DNA of 64,000 nt. It comes from Kappaphycus alvarezii (Eukaryota; Rhodophyta; Florideophyceae; Gigartinales; Solieriaceae). The position numbers and the translations under genes were made by a program. Below are positions 51,483 through 64,000 of this stretch, one piece after another. The notes under the pieces were generated by a model. It ran no database searches. It saw only the letters and a list, made by a program, of their open reading frames with translations, and was not told the origin of the DNA. Within the stretch, counting starts at the first letter, position 1. Each line of letters begins with the position of its first letter. The stretch spans positions 62,001 to 126,000 of the forward strand of contig NADL03000051.1 of NCBI GenBank assembly GCA_002205965.3, written 5' to 3'.

Positions 51483-53350
51483 ATACTGATTTAAATGACA
51501 ATTAAGAAATTGTGAATGGTCGAAATCAATTCTTGAAATTAAGACCAGCTCATTATTTTAGGACCCCTTATTGACTGATGTCATTGAAATCTAGAACTTT
51601 CTTTATTGCAGCGCACTTTTTGAGTAAATTCAGAAGGGTTAGTTAAGGCTATTTCAATCTTTCGCACCATGGGCGATTTTGCCCGTAATTTTAGAGAGAC
51701 TCTGGGACAGTTTTTGAACTAGGGCTACATTGCAAGTTAGTATGTCCTTTGCACACGTTTCATCCAAAAATGAACCATGGTTTTCAACTAGTGTGGAATT
51801 CGAACTTTTCGCAATGCGCGCTTCCGCGATGAAAGCATGATTGTCCTCTATTAGCTAGATATCGAAAATCTGTGTAAATTCATAATTTTCTATTATCTCT
51901 ATATAAATCCCCTCATACTGCTTTATGCATTAAGTGCCCCCTACAGGCATCGCTAGTGCAGCGATTTCAATCTCGTTGGAATTATGTGGGTTCAATAACT
52001 ATTCCTTGGAACACCCTTCAGTAAATATTGCTGAATAGAGAGAAAAGAAGAAATGTGTATTTGGCTTACTGCAGTGGAAATTCACATTTATTCAAGTTCA
52101 AGTCCTAATAATCTACACAGTGTAGCGATCCCGAGTGATCGCCTGTTCAGAGAAAAATAATTCTACTAATCTATTTTAGCGTTTTTTTCCTCAGTTCCAA
52201 ATCTGAACGGCTACTAAAGGACTTGAGTTTCCTTTAATGCACGCTGAGGGGAGTTTATCTTCCTTTTTTATTAGAAAACTATAACGGCTATTACCAAAAG
52301 CAGGGAAGATAGAGCTGCGTTTTGGATAAATTCCTTTATATCACCATTCATATCCGATACCAAGATCGTTCGTTCCCTTCAGGTACCATGGAATATTTGG
52401 AGATCTATAACAGCTGAAATTTTGCTTATTCATAACATTTAATAAGCAGCCGATAGCGTAAGCGTAAGAAAGCCTCAATATACTTTAGAGGCGTTTGATA
52501 ATGAAAATTACCTATCTAAGCAAAGAAATGATGATTTATTGAAAAAACGGGCCTCATTGTTCTGACTAAGACTTAAACAATTGCCATCAAGATATATGGA
52601 GTGTTTGTATTGCGATAATTCGGAGTTCTGAAAGCTGAAGATCTGGAAAGAGATTTTAAAGATAGATAAACTTCTTCTTCGTCTTCATTCGAATATTTTA
52701 TGGGAGTTTGGTAGTCACCGGGGAAGGGTGCAGCGTTATCGGCCTCAAAATAAGCTTTTATGAATGTTTAATTGTTCGCTTGTGTCCTGAACCTCAATTT
52801 CCTTCCTGTAAATACACATCGAACTTTCAATTGATTTTCTGAATATTAAAAATTAGCAGTTTGTTTAAAATGCATGCCTTATTTTTGCATCAGAAGGCCT
52901 GCCAGTCTACAGAAGCTGGCTCTATATAACCCTATAGGGAATCGTCAAAAATTAATCCGTGGTTTCACAACAAAAGCTTCACAATTTTCAAAATTCTTCG
53001 AGTGCCATACACCTAATTTGCACTTCCAGACCCAATTAAGAATATAGCTATTCTCTACATCTCGACCTCTCCCCTTAATCTACGTGGGGAGCGACGGAAG
53101 TGGAGAATTAACTCCATCTTCAAGCAAGTTAAAGATTGACAAAGCTCATAGCCAGACACCTAGCGGAGACTGACTCTGATGTAGCAGACGAGATAACTTT
53201 AAAAACGAGGATAGGGACACTGGGGAGTGCTTTGAAGAGTCAATGAGCCCGGAAACGTATTACGGAACATAATAAAAAGAGGAGAGTGATTAAGTGATGC
53301 ATACGAAGAAGAAAAGGAAAAGAAATCTAAGGATAAAGATTAGTAAGTTG
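51483..53350. other. AT-rich DNA without recognisable features
   Basis: No open frame or repeat of note. Composition suggests old decayed repeats. 53090-53290 is somewhat GC-richer, with frames broken by stops. Confidence 0.4.
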
Positions 53351-53356
53351 AAATAG

Positions 53357-53518
53357 CTTGCACAGATATGGAATGAGGTAATCGGATGGATTAGACGGCA
53401 CGTGCCATGGATGCGGCCGGAGGTCCTGGGTGAGCTGTACTTGTTGCAGAAAGAGGTAGAAAATCATGGAGCGTTAATAGGTATGTGTGAGAACTACGGG
53501 ACACTCTTGATGTCTTGA
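53357..53518 (+). pseudogene. Short coding remnant before an LTR-like block
   Basis: 54 codons to TGA, ending at 53518, without an ATG start. Its composition is protein-like: WNEVIGWIRRHVPWMRPEVL then ELYLLQKEVENHGALIG. It ends where a candidate diverged LTR begins. The family is unknown; it could be the tail of another element's 3' ORF. Confidence 0.35.
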
Positions 53519-53920
53519 TTAAGTGCGATTTTTTGATTTAGAGGAAGAAGTATGTGATGAATTTATTTGTTATATATTTTTAAAGTATCTTATGTTAAAT
53601 GTTCGGCGAACATATGAAGTATAATAATAGTTTTTCTGGTGACTTTATTATTGAAATTATATTTTAGTCTCATAAATAGTCTTTATAAACTGATTAAACT
53701 TCTTCAACATAGAGTAAGGAAATTCGTTTCAGTAAACCCTCCAAGCAGCTCTTTGTCGTCGAAGCGAGAAAAAAGAAACAACCTCTTTAGAATTGAATTC
53801 TGGAGCAGTAACCACCATTTCACTTTCACTCCTGATCCTTGTTCTGTAATATCTACTGTAGAACTTTACTATTTTTCAACCACTGTAATCTCGGATAACT
53901 GGCGGTTTCCTTCCCATTGA
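53515..53920 (+). repeat. Candidate diverged LTR, copy 5
   Basis: About 405 bp with tagtctttataaactgattaaacttcttcaa (53669-53700), which parallels agtctatataagctgagtaaactgcttc of LTR copy 1. It ends near CCATTGA. The rest aligns poorly, so this is tentative. Confidence 0.35.
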
Positions 53921-54338
53921 AACCAATTTTAGCCTACTAATAGCATACAGTTCTTTTTCCATTTGCAGGGTTTAAACATATAGTCACATACTTCGACATA
54001 CTAATGACTTCAAATTCCATTTCGAAATACTTTGAGAGGTTTTCCTGTACTTTTTTGATGAAAATATTTCTAATTGGGATATTTTTCATTATCCAAGATT
54101 CTATATACGCTGAAAACGTATCCAAAACTCCATTTGTTTCCCCTCTTTATCTGAATTATTACCTTAACCGACTTCTCAAATATACCATGAATGATCTTTT
54201 TTGCCCACTCCCTTCTGTTTGAAGGAAAAGTCGCTGGCGATTTCATGAATCAGGGTAATATCCTTATATCTACACTACTCTTGAAGAATATATGGAGCTT
54301 ACATAAAATTTTTAAGTTCAGCCTCCGTATTTGTAACT

Positions 54339-55162
54339 TCATCGCAATCCAGATCTCCTCCCCAAATTCAATTCCGTATTCATGACTAAATCTCTACTCA
54401 ATTTCTTCTTGATTTGATCCGCCGAATCCTGCCAAGTTTTACCACTCGCAGGCAAATCTCGATCAATGTAATCAATGATTACGTCTGTTTCGGAGAAATC
54501 AAATACAACAGGAAATTCAACAGAAGGTTCTTAACTACTTGTATTTCACATATTCTAATGAGCTCACTCTCCACCGTCATCTCTCACTCCGATTTAAGCA
54601 AGAGGTAGGCGTTGATTTTACAGTTTCAGACCATTGGAGCCCCCTCATGACGCTTGTAGATTTTCTTTGCTCGCTACTTACCCACATATTAAAGTACATC
54701 ATCAATTTTGAATGTCTTTAATTGTTTAGAGAGTTAAAATGTCACCCAAAAGGCCGCGGATAATTTAAATTAAGTTACAGAGCTCCAATTATGAATTACG
54801 TTTCGAATTTAGCATTTTAGGTAGCCGCTTATGTTTTCAAAGTTTGCTTTAGACTCAGCACAATGACGGAGAGGTCCTTAAAATGTCTACGTGCTTCCTG
54901 TTTATTTGTTAAAAGCCTTGTTGTACTCTGTAGAATGACCTTCAGTAAACTTGTTTTCAGCTCGAAACTTCTTGTGTCAACATTTCAATTCACTTACCGC
55001 TACAATCTGTTTTTACCTTTTAATGATATTATAATCAATCTATTTTACATAATAGGCGCCGAAAATTCCTTTCAACTCATGAAATATTTTCAGTACAGAA
55101 TCTTTCCATTCTTTACTTACGTAAAACATATCAAACAAGATTCTAACCACTACAGAAGTCAA
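54339..55162 (-). pseudogene. Coding-like remnants, minus strand
   Basis: Two frames look protein-like: 54530-54339 (FSETDVIIDYIDRDLPASG, then WQDSADQIKKKL) and 55162-55040 (ILFDMFYVSKEWKDSVLKIF). Charge pattern and isolation suggest an eroded retroelement gag. No diagnostic motif, so the family is not assigned. Confidence 0.3.
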
Positions 55163-55169
55163 TAAGCGT

Positions 55170-56760
55170 CGCAAAATATTCAAAATTCCCTAACTTTTTT
55201 CCGGTTCTAGAATGATAGGATCTATTGAACAAATTTAGGCGGCTTTGTAGCTATTGCACAATGGAATGCTGAGGAATTCCTTGGAAACCGCACTATTTTT
55301 CTTCGATTATATATTAGTGCAGTAACTTGTCTCTTTGATATCCATTTCACATGCAGGTCGGGATTATAGTCCTAAGAATAGCATTTTCACAGTGCCAAAA
55401 CCAATTACTAAAAAACATATGCTCCGTGGAACTGACATATGTGCCATTTCCTCAATTTTACCTCGTAACATAGCGTGATAAAAGTGTTCACTGGTCTCAA
55501 CTGCGTTCATTTGGAACTTACTGGTTGTATTGTGTATTAGAATCGTTATATTACGTCTACAAAAGTGTCTGTCAACGGTTACAAAAAATATTTCTGGTGA
55601 ACCGTGTTTCACACTGGTGCTGGCAGAACATGCCGGGATTAATTGTCAAATTTGAAAATTAGGCATACGAATGCACCTTGCGGGCTATCAAATGTATCTC
55701 CATGGTAATGGCTTCACAGTTGGGATCTCACTATAGCAGATGAAAAGCGGACATACAATAGTACTTTCCGGAGGTTGCATATTTTACCCTATACACCATC
55801 AAACGGAAAAGTCAGCGCAAAAATAAATTCTGTCGCTGTTGGAAGAGCAAAAAGTTCAGCGTACATAGCGAAGCAGTCGTAGCGAAGTAAAAGAAACGGT
55901 ATAGAGCGTCTACCACTTTTGGATCCGAGATTGGCACTGTACGAAAAACTTTAGCATATAGATAATCTATCTTTCAAGAGTAAAAAACCCGGCCTTTTTC
56001 CCTCCACTAGATAACTTCCCTCCGGAGTCTACAAAACAGCTTCTTTCCTGTATTTTTGTGTGCTATTCCGTCAACCAGCGCGCTTCGTTGAAAATCTCGT
56101 GACTAGATACGCCCTTGACCTCCAAGTTAAGCTGAAGAACTTATATCTAGGTCTACACTGTCAAGGCCAGGCCAACAACGCCATTGGATACTTTTGACAG
56201 ATCCGGCCTGTCATCTTGCTGTGCATTACGTGCCACACCCGTGACACATTCAAAAGAAGCAAACGAAAACATAGACAAACAGGAAGGACCCACTAACATC
56301 CCGCAGGTGTCCCGTGGCTATCAAGTTCATGGGCAACTGAGCTGTGAAGTATGAAGTATCGTGAGCTTGCGATAGCGTTCGAGGGGAAAACTACTGTCTT
56401 CCGGAGGAAGAGGTACGAATCAAATATTGAGATACCTTGTTTAGCACCAGACCCATCAGAACCGTATATTTAGAAGGAAGTAAGGTGAAATTTGATTCTT
56501 ACCTCTAAACAAAGGCAGATGTATCGCAAATAAAATCATTATACTGCAGCAAGTGCAGCGAGGGACGTTTGGTTTCGATGTTTTACATATTGGATGGAAT
56601 AATTGTGCCGAATTACTGCTGGGACATGACAGAGGAGTACAATGACAGGGTTCTTACAATGCGAAGTAGAAAGAGAATGTGTAAAAGAAAGAGCAACGTG
56701 GGGATGTTGTTAACCAGGTCTTCCCGCTCTGCTCTCTTTTTTTCGGACTTTCTGTCCGGG
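55170..56760. other. No supported gene
   Basis: 55960-56020 contains tatctttcaagagtaaaaaaccc, related to the end of repeat R. Otherwise unassigned. Confidence 0.35.
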
Positions 56761-56771
56761 GAACGCTGCCT

Positions 56772-57590
56772 TTATAGAACTACGGAGAACTCAGTTCTGT
56801 CTCCACCAGGGGTATTAAGACATTTATTTAGCGAGTCATTGTAGCCAGATGCTGGAGCCAGGTCAATAAAATTAAAGATCGGAGGCCAGAGGTTCAGTCC
56901 GGGCTGGAACATATCCGCATCGACGCACCTGCGCCAAAGCCGCACGGCTCCTCTCTGTTGAGACATTGCAATCAGGATTGGAGCCTGTATGGGTCGACCT
57001 CCGTACTCCAGATCCGAGCTGCTCACCTTTGGGTAAATGGAGGCCATCATGCCGGCAGATCCCGTATCAATAGTCAGCTATACGCGAATTAAAGGGCTCC
57101 GTTTGTCCTTGATAAAGGAATAAGCGAGACCGCTTCGCTTATCATCCAATCCTCAGTATATACAGCAAACCATGTGTAAAAGGTATACCGATAAAACAGT
57201 TCTCGTATTCGATCAAATGTAGTAGTTGTCGCGAGATCTGTGAGCCGCATCTGTAATGCAGCACAGAGTGCTGATGACAGTGACTTCGTAGCACTGGAGA
57301 ACGGCGAGAAATAATTGCCATGGATGTAGATGTTGATTCGCTGGAGAAGATTGGGGGGATCGAAGAGACTCTTTTGGGAATTCATTTCGCCGTAATGAGC
57401 ACCACCACACTGATAGTAGGGCTAGTTCATAAATGAGGTTATTGATCGCACTGTGATTGATATGTGTGGAACCATCTGCGTCGATACAGACAGAAGCATG
57501 ATAAAAAGTAGTAGGCCACGATGCAGATTCTTCATTTCTGTGACCCAGATAGGATATGTATATCGTGGTGGAGAGGAGCCATAAATCCAT
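56772..57590 (-). pseudogene. Unrecognised gene remnant with frame changes
   Basis: Three overlapping minus-strand frames follow each other. 57590-57410 has SVCIDADGSTHINHSAINNL. 57415-57089 has GGAHYGEMNSQKSLFDPPN, then MRLTDLATTTTFDRIRELF and WFAVYTEDWMISEAVSL. 57130-56772 has GLAYSFIKDKRSPLIRV, stop, TIDTGSAGMMAS, then RPIQAPILIAMSQQRGAVRLW. Composition is like a normal protein and GC is above the surroundings. It could be a host gene decaying by indels or a gene with small introns; CCAAAG|GTGAGC at about 57023 would serve as a donor. I cannot name a family. Confidence 0.4.
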
Positions 57591-57599
57591 AGATTAAAG

Positions 57600-58760
57600 A
57601 AGCAGCTATTGCACCGAGATAGCTACATGGGAGGTTGAAAGGATATAAAGCGTTGATGATATAGCTTACTAGGTGGGATCTATTTAAAAGGAAGAGAATA
57701 CTTTTTCCCGGTATTTTATGGAGATATCAGCAGTTGCAAATGTCTGAAGTATATGAAGTGCTGCAAAATAGTAAGCGCGGAGGGCACCAACAACTAAAGT
57801 GGAGAGCAAACTGTCAAAAAGTATATACTTATAGTCAAAAATGTTTTTAGTCAATGCCGAGATGCCGAAAAAACTGCCCAGGAGACAAAAGAGTTGAAAA
57901 GAAGATATTATATCCTTTGGAAAGTAAATAAGAGATTATTTTAACATAGCCACATCTATTTTCTGTTTCTTTATTTTCTATCGATTGTTTATCGTCTCCA
58001 TTTCAACTACACACGGACAATAAATCTCAAAGTGCGTCGGTTTTATCTGTCTAAATGAGTGTAATTTAAAATTTTACACTCGCTAAGGGGCTTTCTGAAA
58101 CGGTAATTGTAATAGCTACAGCTTCAACGCGGAATCCATTAAAATTCTTTTAATTTTTCGTTTACAGTTCCAAAACAGGACTCGATATCATTCAGATGTT
58201 GGCCTCATCGGAAAGGCGCGATATATCGCCGCACTTTGCGATAAAGATAAACTCTTGGCATTGACGTAATATTTGGTCTTTCTTACTTTTTATGACTCTT
58301 TTTAACGCATTGTAATTTTGGGACTCATTTTGTTGGCATTAGACAACGACAAATCTGCGCGGAATATAATTAACGCACTCAGTATACCAGCCATACGTTT
58401 TCGCCAGCGACAACGTTCTACCTTTTGAAACGGTGGTTAGAAAATGATGCGGCCGGTAAATAAAAGTTTAAGGCCCACAGGCGTTGCAGCTAGGACGAGG
58501 TTCTACAATTTCCTTTCAGTGGCTAAACGTAAGTGGAATACTTTTTATATCCGCATTTACCTTTCAGTTTCATGACTTTTGGAGTAGATGTTTACAATTT
58601 TCACATAATTAGGCTCATATATCCCTAAGAAACAGTTAAAGCCTTATTTACTGACTTCTGCCTACCTCTTCCTCAATGTAAGAAATTCGGACTGAAAAAT
58701 TGCATTCAGGCGAATTTTTTTGACAGTAAAGACTAGCCGTTGATATTTTAATGAAAGAAG
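57600..58760. other. No recognisable feature
   Basis: AT-rich. No open frame or repeat link found. Confidence 0.4.
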
Positions 58761-58769
58761 TGCAGGTCT

Positions 58770-59250
58770 TCATCTCATTTCCATTTTCTTCGCGATCAGA
58801 ATGGAAATACGTCTCCAAAATATCATCACCTTCAATGTATTGTCTACAAATTTCCTTGACCTGCTCACGGCGGTAGATGAACCCTTCTTATGTATCCTGG
58901 GTCTTCAATTTCTTCTCGATATCCAGAGTTTGTGACAGTTCCTTCTCGGAGAAGTCCTGAGTCCCCATAAAATCATTGCCTATCTAGAATTATTCTGCAG
59001 GCATCGCCTAAGAACTCACTAAAACGTCTTAGCTATTTCATGACTGTTAACCAATGAAGGATACCTATTGACTGCTATCACAGATCCATCGTTTTATGGA
59101 TTTCCTCTCAATTTTTACCGTCCTTATCTTCTCCTGTCCCTTTGGTTCTTCTTAGAAGTGCAAAAGACTTAATTCGTAGCAGATTCCTGTTCCATTCTCC
59201 TTTTGCTTTCTATATGGTCCTTGGAAGCATGGTGCATGAGGGCCGCGTAG
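58770..59250 (-). pseudogene. Coding-like remnant, possibly retroelement gag
   Basis: Minus strand: FMGTQDFSEKELSQTLDIEK, stop, EGFIYRREQVKEICRQYIEG and DDILETYFHSDREENGNE run about 70 codons with a single stop. Upstream is VMK-stop-LRRFSEFLGDACRIILDR. This looks like an LTR-element gag, but no zinc knuckle is seen. Confidence 0.35.
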
Positions 59251-59259
59251 CCTATCTAT

Positions 59260-61900
59260 GTGGGCCTGGCAATTGATTTCTACATGAATATTTATGGATA
59301 GAGGGTCTTCAGCTTGGTATTTGTGTGTAGGAGGGAGCTGTTGAGTTATTGAATCTGTGCGTTGTGGGATTTTGATTTGGGAGGCGCATTTTGCGATTTT
59401 TGTTTAATCTATTTCCATTCTGCAAAGGGGGCTGTGAAATTTCACTATATACGTAAGTTGTACAATTACAAAAGAAACGTCGTTACATACCGATACTTAC
59501 GGATTCATATGTACGAGAACAAATTTAGATACTGCTACAACGCTTCTCTGCACAAAACAATGAAAATAGAATTCTCACACCATATAAAGTACAGTTTAAT
59601 CCGTCTGCGTTTATGTTTATTCAAGAGTGTCCGTTTAATTCGATGGCCACTGCCACCTATACGATTTAAAAATCTGCCCCTTTGACCGAAATGAAATTTA
59701 TAATAGTTCTACGACTTTCAAATTACAGTCACCGTCATTAATTCCATCAAATAAATTCGCCTTAGAATATTCGTAGTACTATTGGACACCATGTTTATGA
59801 TTGATAGGATTCGCAATCCCACGTTCCCGTTCCCGACATGTTCAAAGTGAAATTTGTACTTGACTGCTGTATATATAATTTTTTCATACATTTATGGGCT
59901 TTACACGCCCTTAACAGTTTAATGTTGTCTTAACTAGTAGAAAATTCGAAAGAATGGTACAGCTTATCATTTGGTCGCGCCGACTTCAATAAACCTAAGA
60001 CTTTATGAGACCAAAGGATATTCTTTATGTTGAGAGGCACAGCGATAAATTCGTCTTCCTTGGAACTCTTTGTAACTGAGATTTTTCACTTCGAGCACAC
60101 ACTTTATACTCCGTGTGCGGACCTGAAAATATTCACTTATTGATTTTCAGATTATGTTTTTCCCCGCTCAATAATGATCAGAAAATGAGATGCTAGCCAC
60201 ACTTCCCCATTTTTGGTACCCTATTTCAAGATTTTTTCTGCCTAAAAATTATGATAAAATATAAATTCCAGCCTTCTTAAGTAGTTCTGCTGTAATTAGA
60301 AAGACTAGCGCAAAGCAAGCTACGGTAGACGTGACATGTGACCTCAGGTTATCGAATGGATGGTATCGGAGCTCAAATTATAAGTCTACATGGAGTTGTT
60401 TTCGAAATCGTAGCTTCTCTTTCAGAATTCAGCAACATCGTTGCCGAAATTGATGTGGCGATTGGGATACACGCAGTCCTTATGACTGCCTTCTATCGTA
60501 TGCTTAATCACCGGTTGATTTTGTGGCTTAATCTGACTGCTGGTGGCCTTGAATTATTATGAACAGTTTTTGAAAATTTTCAGAGAGGTCATTTCAAAAT
60601 ATTGGTTGAATTATTGGACATCTTTGTACATCGCAGGCCTCTTTTCCCCAGCCAACACAATAAAATGAACATAAACGGCAAGAATCACAAAATCAATGCG
60701 AGATACATTCACGTACATGCTTGTATCTGCCTTCCTCCATTTTCGTCATGATTTCATCAATTTTACATCTGAATGTTATATCCTCTTTAGGATTTTCATA
60801 GAGTATTCCGAGCTTTTTTTATTTTTTAAGCATATTTTTCAAAAAAAAAGCTTGAAATAGACCTGTCTATACAATTTGCAAATATTTTTATGTGATTCAG
60901 TTAAAATTACATTTTCACCTTCGATCACTGACCTGTACCATTCGGAGTAAAACATATATTCGAACTTTCAATTTGACTCCTCTATCCTGCATGTCTCCAG
61001 CCTGCATATTTTTGGCTTCCGGTTCGAAATCTTTCTTCCCTCTGTCATACATCACACCATTGACGCCTTCCAAGTCAATTTTTTGTCATCTTTTAACTTG
61101 AAGTTTTTTTGGCTGCCTAATATCAAACATTATAGTAAATAATATGCCTCCGCTTGCATATAATTCTCGAGCATATTATCTTTCCACAACATATCTTACG
61201 ATGGAGGTTTCTTTTAAGGTATTATCTTTTGCTTCAGGTACGGTTTTACATTCGTCAATCAAAAGCCTAGAGCTATTCCTTAGCGAAATCTTATGACCTT
61301 TTTCAGTTATAAACATAAATAACACTTGCTGATTTATCCATGGATAACCTTAAAAAGTGAGCAGTCTGCTTCACAACTGCACGATAATGGCCCATTACGG
61401 ATGAAACGAGAGATGTTCACCGTCTAAGCCCACCAATTACTCAGACGGTTTTTCATAAGAATCTATTTAGTTCTTCTGTGTTCTTGAGGACTCCATTTAG
61501 GCGCTATTCTCACCCACTTGAGTCCAAAACGTGAGTAATTGTCATTTCATATACAAAAACTTTCTTATAAAGCGATTTGTGAAATAAAACACAACTTATT
61601 TCCCGCCACCTTCAGATACTGTCCAGTTGGATGTATTCAAACTCCATTTCAACCCTTATTCTCTTAGGTAAGGCTTTGGTACTATTCATCACCAAAAAAA
61701 CCAACGCTCCTCTTTCACACTAAATAAATATCATTTGTCTCGCAAAGAGAAAGAATAATCAAGGAAGTGCTCTCATATTTCTAGTTAGGTTTTTTTGTTT
61801 CTTAGCCAGTGAATTGACCGAAATAATTTGAACGAGCTCATTGTCATCCACTGATATAAAGAATAATAAGGTGCCAAGCAAAATGTAATTGTAGCAACCT
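59260..61900. other. AT-rich DNA without a supported gene
   Basis: Small frames at 59362-59685 and 60338-60562 have no recognisable domain. The second has some hydrophobic character but no support. Confidence 0.35.
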
Positions 61901-61904
61901 TCGA

Positions 61905-62130
61905 GTAAAATGGCGAATTTGAGGAAGATGGATTGGTACTTTTTATTCCTACAGCTAGAAATGAAGGAGAATGGAAGAAGTTCTCTACAAAGATTTGGAA
62001 ATTTCTGACATATGTTTTGGCTTACAAGTTTCGTACATTAGGAGGCTTAATGAGCAACTTGAAGAGGTTTATGTATATTAAACTGGCCAAACTATAGCAT
62101 ATAGTTACTTCAGAACTCAGACATATTTCC
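61905..62130 (+). pseudogene. Possible gypsy reverse transcriptase scrap
   Basis: KMDWYFLFLQLEMKE then, after a shift, WKKFSTKIWKFLTYV and GGLMSNLKRFMYIKLA suggest the FSKLDLxxGFxQIxxxxED ... FGxxEFxVMPFGL region of a gypsy RT. The resemblance is loose. Confidence 0.25.
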
Positions 62131-64000
62131 ATTTCAGCCCTAAAATTCGTAACATTACAGTAACGGGGTCTTTCTGCCTTTGGAAACGCACCATAACTCA
62201 CTTGTAGTCGTTTAAGAGGATATGTGTATTAATATAGTCATTGTAAATGATTCGCTAGTTCCCGTACATCTTAACTTGGAGAAAAGTCTACTTTTATTAA
62301 TATTACGTTGGATACATTAATGCTTTCAAAAACCTGAACCATGTAGGAAGCGGTTTACACTAGATTAACATAAATCTCCAGGCGACGGCTGAACCATGCA
62401 CGCATTTCTTCAAAGAGGGATACTGAAATAAAATTCCACCATCTAAATACGAGATAAAGGCAGCTTGAAAAACCTCCAATGTAAGCATGACCGCTTAAAG
62501 AAGAGTACAACTACAACGAAGAAAAATCAGGATGCACGAACTTGGTCATTGACTGAAAGGTCTGCGCAGATCATGTTCTTTCGAAGACTGCAACAGAGAC
62601 GGTAGGTTGAAACTCGGTATGAGAAAGTGACCTAATTAGATCCCGTTTGGGTATGAGAGTCTTCCTTACACGGTTTCCGAGTTGTTTAGCATTTAACACA
62701 ACAAAATCTTGCACTAACTATAATAATTGTATGCATGTAGCTCTGATCTGCCATGAACATGTATAATGAATAGCTTTAGTCGATCATATCATCTGATACA
62801 CTAACAATTACTGCGATTGGTGCTTTCAAAATTACTACCAAGATCGGAGCATTGAGCAGCAAGATTATCATTTTGTTGAACAGAATAGATCGTAAATTGG
62901 TAATCCACCAAATTATTCCTGCTAATTTTTCTGGTATTGAATATGATTATTGCGGTAGAATGTTGCAACGAAAAAATTCAACCGACTATTTTAAGCATTC
63001 CAGATGAGCTGTATGTGTATAGATTTGCTTTTCGTTAATTAAGCACTGAAAAATCCTTTAAAAAAATTCAAAATTTTCTTTCGCTCATTTGAAACCCATT
63101 TTTCTCATTTGTGCTGCATTTTGTGTTTCTTTTTTCAGGTAATCTTTAACGGGTTAGTTCAGTATCACGACTTCAACCCAGACTGTATTTATTATGAAGC
63201 TTGAACTCTCATAAATTGATATCAAAGAGATATTTTTGTCCTCCGTGCACTCTTTCATATTTCGTTAGACATGTAGAAAAATTAAAATTATATGCGAATT
63301 AACATAAAGCTTCAAAATAAAATGTAATTAATCTGTCAAAACGCAGTCCAATAATGAGTTTTATGAATAGCTTACGTGATAAATTATTATTAATGAGAGC
63401 ACTATCTCTCAGGTGTTCATTCAGTCTCGAATCTTGGCTAGCACCTTCCGAAATAAATTAATCACTAAATGCTATTTCTTTCATTATTGACAAAGCTTTT
63501 GATTTTCTTACTTCCTTAAAAGATAAGTCTGCGCTTTTTGCGCTAAGCATATAATTGAAGGGATCTGTTGACTATAATGCATTAAGGATTAGGAGTAAAT
63601 CAAGCAGGAACCCACTAAGTAGTTGCTATCACTTCGTTCACTCTATACTTCGCGTGAAAACAGGACACTTTCTCCCAAATGTTGCGGTATCCACGGGGAG
63701 ATTTTACTTCGTATTGACACTCTAAATGCATTTCTTTGCGGACTCCGATTGTTGTTGGTGGGAAAAGGAACTAAGATAAACCGATTACACATGAACTGGG
63801 TTAATTGCTGCTTTTACTTCTAGATTCCATGACTAGATTCGAAATTTAAATTCCAATTGAACTACAGTGCTAATGAAAAATCAAATCATGATAACGAGAA
63901 TCTTAAAATGCCTGGAACAGATGATCAGACTTCCTTTATGTACATCAAAATCGCATATTTTGAAGTACTCCCTGTGCTACCCATGTGGGAGCACTTGCAG
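62131..64000. other. AT-rich DNA without recognisable features
   Basis: No gene, repeat or RNA signal that I can support. The frame at 63623-63823 has no family resemblance. Confidence 0.4.

Noticed and set aside
56885..56905. tRNA-like T-arm (ggttcagtccgggctgg)
   Set aside because: No matching acceptor, D-arm or anticodon arm around it. I found no tRNA or rRNA gene in the window.

Overview
The window looks like eukaryotic nuclear DNA from a repeat-rich, gene-poor stretch. The signs are Ty1/copia and Ty3/gypsy LTR retrotransposons at several stages of decay, LINE tails, a pogo/CENP-B-like DNA transposon remnant, TATA-box LTR promoters, and no operon or ribosome-binding-site logic. I cannot fix the lineage from sequence alone. 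A red alga or another protist or fungus with few introns would fit. Most long open frames are retroelement fragments or antisense shadows. The gaps are AT-rich and read as very old, unrecognisable repeats.

Layout. 1-10.5 kb: old repeats, including a 68-bp tandem array (2.15-2.35 kb), a gypsy reverse transcriptase remnant (5.3-6.0 kb) and a decayed ~123-bp array (6.95-7.46 kb). 10.6-15.4 kb: a decayed copia pol on the plus strand, then an acidic ORF and a 429-bp LTR. 15.9-18.3 kb: a LINE C-terminus running into an intact minus-strand gene for a small secreted protein. 20.7-24.5 kb: a pogo-like transposase pseudogene, an isolated LTR and unrecognised coding remnants. 26.4-29.4 kb: a degenerate chromodomain-bearing Ty3/gypsy pol. 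32.0-39.5 kb: a 5'-truncated LINE split in its 3' UTR by a complete copia element (Copia-1, 32935-39381) with 5-bp target duplication GTTTC. 40.6-41.7 kb: a second acidic ORF plus LTR. 43.5-45.4 kb: an inverted paralogue of the secreted-protein gene. 45.6-51.5 kb: a LINE tail and a third acidic ORF plus LTR, split by a second copia element (Copia-2, 46219-50899). 51.5-64 kb: AT-rich decayed DNA with a few coding remnants.

The two genes most likely to be functional host genes are the inverted pair at 16740-17546 (minus) and 44555-45361 (plus). Each encodes 268 residues with a signal peptide. They differ at about seven residues and share a TTAAA-type box about 120 bp upstream, while much of the surrounding DNA has diverged strongly.

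The most unusual biology is in the copia elements. Both have a primer-binding site that matches the anticodon arm of initiator tRNA-Met, the half-tRNA priming mode known from Drosophila copia and Ty5. In Copia-2 the gag reading frame starts at the AUG inside that site. Copia-1 carries an extra ORF between the primer site and gag, encoding a Pro/Lys-rich protein with two C-terminal zinc fingers. That ORF has no methionine codon unless a predicted 87-nt intron is removed, which creates an ATG at the splice junction. Separately, an acidic ORF sits directly in front of a TATA-containing LTR in three places.
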